Source: Myxococcales bacterium (lineage in GTDB: Bacteria; Myxococcota_A; Polyangia; Polyangiales; Polyangiaceae). Taken from it: a stretch of 64,000 nucleotides of DNA. A program made the translations under genes and the position numbers. The notes beneath the pieces were generated by a model. It saw nothing but the letters and a program-made list of their open reading frames with translations. It did no database searches and had not been told where the DNA came from. Below are positions 27,735 to 35,874 of this stretch, piece by piece (within the stretch, counting starts at the first letter, position 1; every line of letters starts with the position of its first letter). The stretch lies in NCBI GenBank assembly GCA_016794345.1, contig JAEUKE010000248.1, forward strand, positions 1-64,000. Reading direction: 5' to 3'.

Positions 27735-28358
27735 ATGGCAAGCGCAAGAACTGCGAACAGAACGGCGCGAAAACCTTCGCAGCAGCGCGCCGTGGCCACG
27801 GTCGAGGCCATCCTCGAGGCAGCCGCTCGGATTTTGGAGCGTGAGGGGATCACCCGATCCTTCGGAACCAACCGCATCGCCCGCGAGGCGGGCGTGAGCA
27901 TCGGCTCGCTCTACGAGTACTTCGAGAGCAAGGACGCCATCATCCGCGCGCTCTGCGACCGGCACGTGGCGCGCGTCCACGCCCTGGTGGACGCGGCGTT
28001 CGAGGAGCTCCAGGCGGTGCCGCTCGATCACGCGGTGGACCACTTCATCAACGCGCTCTTCGCCATCCACGAGTCCCGTCCGGACCTGCAGCGCCACCTG
28101 CACCGGGAGTTCCCCCTCCGGTTCGGGTTCGAGCCCTTCCTCGAGACCGACCGGTACGTGCAGGGCAAGCTCATCGAGTGGCTCGACCGGCGAACCCCGG
28201 GGGCGGACCGCGCGGAGCTCGCCACGCGGGCCTTCATCGCCATTCGCGCGGCGCGCGCCGTCACCATCCACGTCTTCATGGAGGCGCTCCCGGAGCCCGA
28301 GAAGGGCCGCGTGCGCGAGTCGATGAAGAGGGTCCTGGTGCAGACGCTCGCCGGTTGA
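27735..28358 (+). CDS. TetR-family transcriptional repressor
   Basis: 207 residues from ATG 27735 (GTG 27726 also possible). The N-terminal HTH domain is typical: RAVATVEAILEAAARILER, then IAREAGVSIGSLYEYFESKD. The C-terminal ligand domain has no diagnostic motif. Divergent to a CYP102-like P450, so the best guess is a BM3R1-like repressor of that gene, released by fatty-acid-like ligands. Confidence 0.88.
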   Translation: MASARTANRTARKPSQQRAVATVEAILEAAARILEREGITRSFGTNRIAREAGVSIGSLYEYFESKDAIIRALCDRHVARVHALVDAAFEELQAVPLDHAVDHFINALFAIHESRPDLQRHLHREFPLRFGFEPFLETDRYVQGKLIEWLDRRTPGADRAELATRAFIAIRAARAVTIHVFMEALPEPEKGRVRESMKRVLVQTLAG

Positions 28359-28361
28359 CGC

Positions 28362-29567
28362 CTACTCGAAGCGGAGCGCCTCGACCGGATCGAGCTTGCT
28401 CGCGCGCCGCGCCGGGCCGACGCCGAAGACGAGCCCGATGGCGACCGAGACGCCGAGGGCGAGTGCGACGGCGTAGGGAGGCACGACGGTGGTCCATTGC
28501 CCAAGCTTGGCGAGGACGGCCGCCGCCCCGTATCCGAGCGCGACGCCGAGGATGCCGCCGGCCAGCGAGACGACGGTCGCCTCGACCAGGAACTGGCGGA
28601 GCACGTCGCGACGGCGCGCGCCGACCGCCATCCGGACGCCGATCTCACGCGTCCGCTCGCGGACCGAGACGAGCATGATGTTCATGATGCCGATGCCGCC
28701 GACGATGAGCGACACGGCGGCGACGCTGCCGAGCAACGCCGTGAAGGTCCCCGTGATCTGGCTCATCGTGGAGAGCATCTCGGCCTGGCTGCGGATGTCG
28801 AAGTCGTTCTCCTGGTCCTCGCGCAGGCGGTGGCGGAGACGAAGCGTCTGCTCGACGCGCGAGATGACCGAGCTCGTCTTGTCCTCCGCCGCGACCTGGA
28901 TCGACACCGTCGACAGATGATCCTGGCCGAAGAGCGCGGACTCGTGCGTGGAGATCGGGACGAGCACGGCGTCGTCGGTCGAGCCCATGCCCGAGCCCTT
29001 CTCTTCCAGCACCCCGACGACGCGGAAGGCGATGCCGTTGATCTGGAGGCGCGTCCCGATCGGCGACGTGTTCCCATAGAGATCCGCCGCGACCCCGGAG
29101 CCGAGCACGGCCACACGCGTGCGCTGCTGGACGTCGAGATCGCTGATGGGGATGCCCGTCGCCACGACCAGCGACTTGATGTCGAAGTAGGCCGGCGTCA
29201 CGCCGGTGATGCTCGCGCTCTTGTTCTTCTCCAGGAACTTCACCTGGCCATTGCCGCTCATCTCGGGGGCGACGGCCGCGACGTCCTCCAGCTTCACGAG
29301 GGCCTCTGCGTCGCTCATCGTGAGCGTCTGGACCGAGCCGGATCGCACGCCGCCTCCGCCCGAGGCGGTGCCGGGTCGAATGGTGAGGAGGTTCGAGCCG
29401 AGAGAGCGGATTCGCCCCTCGACGCTGCTGCGCGCTCCCTCCCCGATGCCGAGCACCGCGACGACCGAGGCCGTCCCGATGATCATCCCGAGCATCGTGA
29501 GGATCGTGCGCATACGGTTGGAGACGAGGGAGCGCCACGCGCTCTTCGCGGTTTCGGTGATCAGCAT
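28362..29567 (-). CDS. MacB-type ABC transporter permease
   Basis: 401 residues: N-terminal TM helix (ILTMLGMIIGTASVVAVLGI), a large periplasmic domain (~45-270), then three TM helices at the C-terminus, the MacB/FtsX topology. Conserved family features include GIGIMNIMLVSVRERTREIG and RKAVGA-like RMAVGARR. The start ATG 29567 overlaps the end of the ATPase gene (29561), which encodes the partner nucleotide-binding protein; in many MacB proteins both are one chain. Together with MacA and TolC genes upstream it forms a tripartite exporter. Confidence 0.9.
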   Translation of the reverse strand: MLITETAKSAWRSLVSNRMRTILTMLGMIIGTASVVAVLGIGEGARSSVEGRIRSLGSNLLTIRPGTASGGGGVRSGSVQTLTMSDAEALVKLEDVAAVAPEMSGNGQVKFLEKNKSASITGVTPAYFDIKSLVVATGIPISDLDVQQRTRVAVLGSGVAADLYGNTSPIGTRLQINGIAFRVVGVLEEKGSGMGSTDDAVLVPISTHESALFGQDHLSTVSIQVAAEDKTSSVISRVEQTLRLRHRLREDQENDFDIRSQAEMLSTMSQITGTFTALLGSVAAVSLIVGGIGIMNIMLVSVRERTREIGVRMAVGARRRDVLRQFLVEATVVSLAGGILGVALGYGAAAVLAKLGQWTTVVPPYAVALALGVSVAIGLVFGVGPARRASKLDPVEALRFE

Positions 29568-30289
29568 GTCTCTTGCTCCGGCTCGCGCGTCTCCGTCACG
29601 ACGACGCTCGGGCGGCCGTCGGCGACGATGTGGCCGTCTTTCATGCGAATGGCGCGACCGAGAGCGCGGGCGATCGCCATGTCGTGCGTGACCATGATGA
29701 GCGTCGTCCCTTCGGCGTTGAGCGACAGGAGGAGGTCCAGCACCTCGCGACCGGTCTTGCTGTCCAGCGCGCCGGTTGGCTCGTCGCAGAGCAGGATGGA
29801 TGGGTGCGTCACGAGCGCCCGCGCGATGGCGACGCGTTGCTTCTGCCCGCCCGAGAGCTCGGTTGGCAGATGGTGTGCACGCTCCGCCAGGCCAACGCGC
29901 GCGAGCGCCTCGCGCGCCTTGTCGCGGCTGTTCTTTGTCGACACATAGAGCAAGGGGAGCTCCACGTTCTCCTCCGCCGTCATGCGCGGCAGGAGGTTGA
30001 AGCTCTGGAAGACGAAGCCGATGTGCTGGTTCCGCAGCCGGGCGAGCTCGTCGTCGTCGAGGTCGCGGACGTCGCGACCGCTCAGGAGATAGGCTCCGCT
30101 CGTCGGGCGATCGAGGCACCCGAGGATGTTGAGCAGGCTCGACTTCCCGCAGCCGGAGGGGCCGATGATCGCGACGGACTCCCGCTCCTCCACCCGGAAG
30201 CTGATCCGATCGACTGCGCGCACCGCGAGGTCCTCGCGGTCGGCGTGATAGACCTTCGACAGATCTTCGATCACGACGGGGGTGACCAT
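29561..30289 (-). CDS. MacB-type ABC transporter ATP-binding protein
   Basis: 242 residues with Walker A GPSGCGKSS, Q-loop (FVFQSFNLLPRM), signature LSGGQKQRVAIARAL, Walker B ILLCDEPTGALDS and H-loop MVTHD. The LolD/MacB subfamily fits. Its stop overlaps the permease start; the MacA gene ends two bases upstream of this gene, so all are one operon with the order tolC-macA-ATPase-permease. Confidence 0.93.
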   Translation of the reverse strand: MVTPVVIEDLSKVYHADREDLAVRAVDRISFRVEERESVAIIGPSGCGKSSLLNILGCLDRPTSGAYLLSGRDVRDLDDDELARLRNQHIGFVFQSFNLLPRMTAEENVELPLLYVSTKNSRDKAREALARVGLAERAHHLPTELSGGQKQRVAIARALVTHPSILLCDEPTGALDSKTGREVLDLLLSLNAEGTTLIMVTHDMAIARALGRAIRMKDGHIVADGRPSVVVTETREPEQETC

Positions 30290-30290
30290 T

Positions 30291-31514
30291 TCAACGGCCT
30301 CCCGGGGGCGGGCCCACCATGCCCCCGCGCATGGAGCTCTGCGATTTCGAGGTCGAGGTCGACGCGGGGGTCGGCGAGGACGCGAGGATCGTCTCTCCTT
30401 CCTCGAGGCCCTTCGTGACCACCATGTCGGTGCCGTCGGTCGACCCGGTCTCGATCGACCGCTCCTCGCCGCTGGCGAGCCTGACGAATCGGGTCTTGTT
30501 CTTCGATTGTACCGCCGAGAGCGGGACGAGGAGCACGCCGTCCTGCTCGGCGGTGACGATCTCGAGATCCGCGCTCATCCCCGAGCGCAGCAGCGAGGCC
30601 TGGGCGTCGGTGACGCGCACCTCGACGTCGAACGTGACGACGCTCGAGGTCTCGACGCCCAGGGGGCTGACACGGTCCACCGTGCCCTTGAAGACCCGCG
30701 AAGGGTAGGCGTCGACGCGGATCTCGACGGACTGGCCGGGCTTCACGCGCCCGATCTGCGCCTCGTCGATCGAGCCGATCACGCGGAGGTCGGACAGATC
30801 AGCCAGGGTGATGACCGCGCTGCCGCCGCCCACGTTCGTCAGGGCGGAGGAGACGATTGTCCCCTTCTCGACGCCCACGCTGAGGATGGTCCCCGCGATG
30901 GGCGCGTAGATGTCCGTCTCCTTCAACCGAGTCTCCGCGTCCTGCACGTTGAGCTCGGCGGTCTTGAGGGACAGCGTGGAGGCCGAGAGCTGAGCGCGCC
31001 TGAGGCCGAGGTTGGCGGACGAGACCTTCGACGCGTAGCTCGCGGTCCGCGAGGCGTCGGTCGTGCCGAGGCCGAGCTCGGCGCTCTTCTGGGCGAGCTC
31101 CTGGCTCGTCTTGCTGTTCGCCTGGTCGAGCTCGGCGACCTGGACCGACGCTGCCGCGGAGGCGACGTCGGCCTTCGCGCGATCGCGCGCGACCTTGGCC
31201 GACTCGAGATCGCGCAAGGCGTCGGTCTTGTCGAGGCGAACGAGGAGCTGGCCCGCCTGGACCACGTCGCCCTCCTTCACGAGCACCTCGGCGACCTCGC
31301 CGCTCGCGCGCGACTTCACGTCGACCTGGACCGCCGGCTCGATCTTGCCGGACGCCGCCGCGGTCTCTGTCAGGTTCCCCTTGCGGACAGCCAAGGTCGC
31401 GCCGGCGGGCTGCGCCGGCGCGCGCTGGTAGACGGCGTAGGCCGCGCCCGCGCCCGAGAGAGCGAGGACGGCGGCGATGATCCCCCCTGCGATTCGCTTC
31501 TTCGTTCTGGTCAT
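30291..31514 (-). CDS. Membrane fusion protein of MacA/HlyD family
   Basis: 407 residues from ATG 31514, overlapping the TolC stop by four bases (ATGA). It has one N-terminal TM helix (AGGIIAAVLALSGAGAAYAV), a biotinyl-lipoyl-like domain (KIEPAVQVDVKSRASGEV, IYAPIAGTIL), a long alpha-hairpin (~105-200), and beta-barrel segments. The C-terminus is Ser/Thr/Gly-rich. It would bridge the inner-membrane MacB parts and TolC. Confidence 0.9.
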   Translation of the reverse strand: MTRTKKRIAGGIIAAVLALSGAGAAYAVYQRAPAQPAGATLAVRKGNLTETAAASGKIEPAVQVDVKSRASGEVAEVLVKEGDVVQAGQLLVRLDKTDALRDLESAKVARDRAKADVASAAASVQVAELDQANSKTSQELAQKSAELGLGTTDASRTASYASKVSSANLGLRRAQLSASTLSLKTAELNVQDAETRLKETDIYAPIAGTILSVGVEKGTIVSSALTNVGGGSAVITLADLSDLRVIGSIDEAQIGRVKPGQSVEIRVDAYPSRVFKGTVDRVSPLGVETSSVVTFDVEVRVTDAQASLLRSGMSADLEIVTAEQDGVLLVPLSAVQSKNKTRFVRLASGEERSIETGSTDGTDMVVTKGLEEGETILASSPTPASTSTSKSQSSMRGGMVGPPPGGR

Positions 31515-33007
31515 GACGCCCTCGTCGAGAACACCGCGCGGAAGCGCGAGAGGAGCGAGCCCGTGAGGTGCTCGAGCTCGTAGTTGGTCTTGATCGCGTC
31601 GACGCGCGCCCGAAGGCTCCGGAGCTCCGCCTCGCGCGAGGTCTGCTCGGCGCGAACGACGTCGGCCGAGGTGGTGGTGCCGAGGATGAGGCGCTGGCGC
31701 TCTGCCTCGGCGAGCTCGGCGGCGATGCGCGACGACTCCTTCGCGAGCGCGACCTGGGACTCGGCGACGCGAGCCGTCTCCTGGAGCGTGCCGACCTGGG
31801 TCGCGACGGCGAGCTCGCGCTCCTGGTACCGGGTCTCGGCTGCGGAGAGCTGCGTGCGGGCGCGCGCTGCGTCCCCGGAGTAACGCCCGCCGCCGATGGG
31901 GAGCTCGAGCTCGATGCCCCCGGTGACGGTGAACGCGGGCCGACCGCCGCTCAGGCCAATCCCTGCGTCTGCCTGATCCGCCCACAACATGCCTGCGGAT
32001 CCGGTCACGAACAGGTCGAGGCGCGGCTGGTCGGAGTCTTCGGCGGCGGCGACCCGAACGCGCGTGGCCTCGAGGTTCGCGCGGAGCGCGGCGAGCTCGG
32101 GCGATTGCTCCTCTGCGCGCGCGGCGAGGGTGGACGCGCTCGCGACGCGACCGAACGAGGGGAGGTCGCTCTCTGCCTCGAGCCCATAGGCGGACTGGGG
32201 CTCCATGCCGAGGAGCCGGCCGAGCTCGAGGGCGCGCGTCGTCCGCTGCGTCTCGGCCTGCGCGAGCGAGACCTCGATCGACGCGAGGCTCGACTCGAAC
32301 TGCAGCACGTCCGCCTTGGAGGCCGTGCCGAGCTCGGACTGACGTGTGCGCGCGTCTTCGAGCTGCTGGGTGGCCGTGACGAGCGCGGCCTTCTGCACCC
32401 CGAGCGCCTGCTCGGCGTACCAGAGCTCCCAATACGCGGCGAGGACGGCGCGCGCCGTGTCGCTCGCCGTCGCCTGCTGCGTGAGGTCGGCCGCGTTCGC
32501 GGAGGTGACCGCCTGATCGCGGGCCGAGAGCTGCGAGTCGGTGCCCGCCCCGCGAAGGAGGGGCTGCCTTGCGCTGACGTAGGCGAGCGCCGAATACGAG
32601 GGCTCGTTGCGGAGGCTCGCCGCCTGGCTCGTCATCCAGCTGGCGTCGGCGGAGGTGCCGAGCTCGAGCGAGGTGCCGATGTCCGTCGTGTAGCGGAGGG
32701 CCGCCTTCGTCGCGAGCGCCTTCGTGTTCGGCAGTCCGGCGGCGCCGGTCGAGCCGCTGCTGCTCGACTCGGTGTAGCTGCCGGTGACGCTCGCCGAGAA
32801 GATGGGATCGCGCGCGCCCTCTTCCGCCTCCACGCCCTGCGCGGCGGCCTCGGTGTCGAGGATCGCCGCCTTCAGGGTCGGGTTCTTCGCGGCGGCCCGC
32901 GCGAGCGCCTCTTCTGCGGTGAGCCCCTCGGCGGAAGCCGCGCGAGGCAACAGGGCGAGGAGACCCGCGGCGAACAAGGTGAGGGGGCCAACGTGACGGA
33001 GCCTCAT
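31511..33007 (-). CDS. TolC-family outer membrane efflux protein
   Basis: 498 residues from ATG 33007, giving a signal peptide (LTLFAAGLLALLPRAASA). The sequence has the two TolC repeats, with the helical pattern beginning LTAEEALARAAAKNPTLKAA and again in the second half (RVAAAEDSDQPRLDLFVTGS). First gene of the exporter operon, divergent from the CpxRA-like pair with 115 bases between. Confidence 0.88.
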   Translation of the reverse strand: MRLRHVGPLTLFAAGLLALLPRAASAEGLTAEEALARAAAKNPTLKAAILDTEAAAQGVEAEEGARDPIFSASVTGSYTESSSSGSTGAAGLPNTKALATKAALRYTTDIGTSLELGTSADASWMTSQAASLRNEPSYSALAYVSARQPLLRGAGTDSQLSARDQAVTSANAADLTQQATASDTARAVLAAYWELWYAEQALGVQKAALVTATQQLEDARTRQSELGTASKADVLQFESSLASIEVSLAQAETQRTTRALELGRLLGMEPQSAYGLEAESDLPSFGRVASASTLAARAEEQSPELAALRANLEATRVRVAAAEDSDQPRLDLFVTGSAGMLWADQADAGIGLSGGRPAFTVTGGIELELPIGGGRYSGDAARARTQLSAAETRYQERELAVATQVGTLQETARVAESQVALAKESSRIAAELAEAERQRLILGTTTSADVVRAEQTSREAELRSLRARVDAIKTNYELEHLTGSLLSRFRAVFSTRAS

Positions 33008-33051
33008 GCCCCTGAAGCTAGACAGCGGCGTCTCTCGAGCTGTCCGGTCGT

Positions 33052-33066
33052 GTAAAGGTTCGTCAA
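33052..33066. promoter_or_regulatory. CpxR-box-like site between efflux operon and cpxRA-like pair
   Basis: GTAAA-N5-GTCAA, one mismatch from the CpxR consensus GTAAA-N5-GTAAA. It lies midway in the divergent gap, where it could control the tolC-macAB operon and autoregulate the two-component genes. The consensus comes from enterobacteria, so a match here is suggestive only. Confidence 0.4.
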
Positions 33067-33122
33067 GGCTGCGCTGACACAGCTCGATGGACGCTCGGGC
33101 GGCGGCGCTTACACTCTGCACC

Positions 33123-33830
33123 ATGACCGGTCCGGCCCCGCATGTCCTCGTGGTCGACGACGACGAAGAGCTGACCGAGCTCATCGGCGAGCTCCTCGAC
33201 CACGAAGGCTTCGTCATGGAGGCGGTCCACGACGGGGCGAGCGGCCTCGAGCGCGCGCAGAGCGGCAGGTACGCGCTCGTGGTGCTCGACGTGATGCTGC
33301 CGAAGCTCACCGGCTTCGAGGTCCTCACGCGCCTGCGTCAGTCGTCCGCCGTCCCGGTGCTCATGCTCACGGCACGAGGCGAAGACGTGGACCGCATCGT
33401 GGGTTTGGAAATGGGAGCCGACGACTACCTGCCCAAGCCCTTCAACCCGCGCGAGCTCGTGGCGCGCGTGCGCGCCCTCCACCGTCGGGCCTCGGGCGGC
33501 GCTGTGCCTGCGGCGGCGGCCGGATCGATCGTGGTGGACGACCTCGCCGTCGCGCCCGCTGCGCGTCGCGTGCTCGTCCATGGGGAAGAGGTGAAGCTGA
33601 CCACCGCGGAGTACGAGCTGCTCGAGGTGCTCGTGCGCAACGCCGGGAGCGTGGTCTCGAGGGAGGAGCTGACGCGAGTCGTCCTCGGCCGCCGGCTCGC
33701 GGCGTTCGACCGCGCGATCGACATGCACGTGTCGAACCTCCGCAAGAAGCTCGGACCGAGCAAGAGCGGCGGCGAGCGCATCAAGACGGTGCGGAGCTCG
33801 GGCTACATCCTCGTCAAGGAAGGGCAATGA
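33123..33830 (+). CDS. OmpR/CpxR-family response regulator
   Basis: 235 residues from ATG 33123. Receiver domain ~5-120 with VVDDDEE and phosphoacceptor Asp56 in VVLDVMLP, conserved MLTA and KPF; winged-helix DNA-binding domain ~140-235 (LTTAEYELLEVLVRNAGSVVSREEL, VSNLRKKLG, IKTVRSSGYIL). Stop overlaps the kinase start (ATGA at 33827). Closest in pattern to CpxR. Confidence 0.92.
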   Translation: MTGPAPHVLVVDDDEELTELIGELLDHEGFVMEAVHDGASGLERAQSGRYALVVLDVMLPKLTGFEVLTRLRQSSAVPVLMLTARGEDVDRIVGLEMGADDYLPKPFNPRELVARVRALHRRASGGAVPAAAAGSIVVDDLAVAPAARRVLVHGEEVKLTTAEYELLEVLVRNAGSVVSREELTRVVLGRRLAAFDRAIDMHVSNLRKKLGPSKSGGERIKTVRSSGYILVKEGQ

Positions 33831-35170
33831 AGAGCCTCTTCCTCCGCCTGCTCGTCTCCATGTGGGGGACGATGGTCGTCATCCTCGGGCTCTTCGCGGT
33901 CATCTACGCGGTCGCCATCCCGAAGGATCTCAACGAGGGGCCGCGGCCGTTCCTCGTGCGGATGCTCACCCTGCGCGCCGAGGCGGCGCTGCGCTGCCCT
34001 GCCGGCGCCGGCGGTTCCTGCGCGGAGGTCCTCGAGCCGGTCGACTCGCGTGACGACCGCGTCTCGGTCTATCGCGGAGAGGAGCTGGTGCTCGGGCGAC
34101 CGATCGCCGGCGCAGCGGCGATCCAGGCGGAGGCGCGCTCGAAGCCCGGGGGCGCGGCCCTGCGATCGGACGACGTCGATCTGACCGCCGTCGTGCTCCC
34201 CAGCGATCCTTCGCTGGCGGCCGTCGCCGTCGGTCCCGTCCGGTCGCCGTGGCACTTCATCATCGGGCTGGACACGCTGCCGTATCGGCTCGGCGTCATC
34301 ATCCTCGTGACGGGGGCCGTCTCGTTCGCCCTCGCCCGTTGGCTCACGAGACCGCTGGGTGTGCTGCGCGGCGCCACCCGCAAGATGGCGGACGGCGATC
34401 TGACGGTTCGCGTCTCGCCGGAGCTTGGTGACGCGGACGGCGAGACGATCGCGCTCGGGCGCGACATGGACGCGATGGCGGAGCGCATCAACGATCTGGT
34501 CGAGTCGCACCGCCGCCTCTTGCGCGACGTATCGCACGAGCTCAGGTCGCCCCTGGCTCGGCTCGCGATCTCGCTCGAGCTCGTCCGCCGCAAGGCGCCC
34601 GCAGACGTCTCTCCGGCCCTCGATCGCATCGAGCGGGAGACGGAGCGCTTGAACGCGATGATCGGCGAGCTCCTCGTCCTGAGCCGGCTCGAGTCGGCCG
34701 GCGCCATCGAGTCGGGCGAGCCCGTCGACCTTGCGGGCCTGGTCGAGCCCATCGCCGAGGACGCGAACCTCGAGGGAGAGGACAAGGGGATCCGCGTCGA
34801 GGTGCACGCCACGCCTTGCCGTGTCCGCGGCGACGCCGAGATGCTGCGGCGAGCCGTCGAGAACGTGGTCCGCAACGCCGTTCGTTACAGCGAGCCCGGC
34901 GCCACCGTCGACGTGCGCGTCACAGCGGTCGACGGCGTGGCGCAGATCCGAGTCCGCGACCGAGGGCCGGGTGTGCCGGCCGAGTCGCTCGATCGCATCT
35001 TCGAGCCCTTCTACCGGGTCGAGACGGATCGGGCGCGGAGCCAAGGCGGCACGGGGATCGGCCTCGCGATAACGCAGCGTGCGGTGCGGCTGCACGGCGG
35101 CACCGTCGAGGCGCGGAACGCGGACGGGGGAGGGCTCGAGCTCCTCCTGACCCTGCCTCTCGCCTCCTGA
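33827..35170 (+). CDS. CpxA-like sensor histidine kinase
   Basis: 447 residues: TM ~10-30, periplasmic sensor ~31-150 with a Cys57/Cys65 pair, TM ~152-171, HAMP (ARWLTRPLGVLRGATRKMADGD region), HisKA with His237 in LLRDVSHELRSPLARL, and HATPase with N-box (NVVRNAVRYS) and DRGPGVP, TGIGLAI. Coupled to the regulator gene, and divergent from the tripartite exporter, so envelope stress or drug sensing is plausible. Confidence 0.92.
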   Translation: MKSLFLRLLVSMWGTMVVILGLFAVIYAVAIPKDLNEGPRPFLVRMLTLRAEAALRCPAGAGGSCAEVLEPVDSRDDRVSVYRGEELVLGRPIAGAAAIQAEARSKPGGAALRSDDVDLTAVVLPSDPSLAAVAVGPVRSPWHFIIGLDTLPYRLGVIILVTGAVSFALARWLTRPLGVLRGATRKMADGDLTVRVSPELGDADGETIALGRDMDAMAERINDLVESHRRLLRDVSHELRSPLARLAISLELVRRKAPADVSPALDRIERETERLNAMIGELLVLSRLESAGAIESGEPVDLAGLVEPIAEDANLEGEDKGIRVEVHATPCRVRGDAEMLRRAVENVVRNAVRYSEPGATVDVRVTAVDGVAQIRVRDRGPGVPAESLDRIFEPFYRVETDRARSQGGTGIGLAITQRAVRLHGGTVEARNADGGGLELLLTLPLAS

Positions 35171-35221
35171 CCACGCGGGCTTGGGGAGCGCGAGGGCCCC
35201 GATCCGTGGCATGCTCGCCGC

Positions 35222-35704
35222 GTGAGACGCCTCCTTCTCTTCCCCTCGCTCGTCCTGCTCCTCCCCGCGTGCGGCGGGCTCGTGGTGTTCGAGATCGACG
35301 AGGGGACCGGCGGGGCGACGTCGACGACGGGCACCACGGCGCAGGGCTCGACGGTCCAGTCAGGCTCGACGAGCCAGGTCGGGTCGACGAGCAGCGGCAA
35401 CCCTTGCGACGCGCTCGACGCGGAGCTGCTCACCGCGATCGATCACGCGCTCGCCTGCAGCCCGCTGGATCCGACCATCCAGTGTGACGGAACAGTCATG
35501 ATCCTCGACACGTGTGCCTGCCCGATCGTCGCGAACGAGGACAACGTGTCGGAGGTCGAGGCGGCTCGTGCCGCGTACGACGCGTGGGTCGCCGCGGGCT
35601 GCGGCCCGTACCCTTGTGAGACCTGCGTCGTTCCCCAGGGCGGCTTCTGCATGCCGCAAGGGGGCGGCGGCAAGGGGAGGTGCGCGGGCATCTTGCCCGA
35701 CTGA
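35222..35704 (+). CDS. Small Cys-rich lipoprotein
   Basis: 160 residues from GTG 35222. Lipobox LLPAC (Cys17), a Ser/Thr/Gly-rich linker (~28-60), then a Cys-rich C-terminal region with at least nine cysteines (NPCDALD, LACSP, IQCDG, DTCACP, CGPYPCETC). Likely an extracellular disulfide-bonded domain. Function unknown. Confidence 0.6.
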   Translation: MRRLLLFPSLVLLLPACGGLVVFEIDEGTGGATSTTGTTAQGSTVQSGSTSQVGSTSSGNPCDALDAELLTAIDHALACSPLDPTIQCDGTVMILDTCACPIVANEDNVSEVEAARAAYDAWVAAGCGPYPCETCVVPQGGFCMPQGGGGKGRCAGILPD

Positions 35705-35874
35705 TCCGCAAGAAGCTCGCGGGGCGCGCAAGCCGCGCGCCGACGCCTCGGGCTCGGGGCCCGTGCGCCGTGACTGCCGTGGTTCTTGGTGCACGCTTTG
35801 CGCGGAGAGCGGATCGTCTCCGCCATTGCTCGAACCGGACAAAGGGTGGACGAATCCGCTACGATAGGGGCTCG

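Noticed and set aside
28362..30289. LolCDE lipoprotein transporter
   Set aside because: The adjacent MacA/HlyD and TolC genes and the single permease gene support MacAB-type export; a LolC/E pair and LolA/B neighbours are missing.
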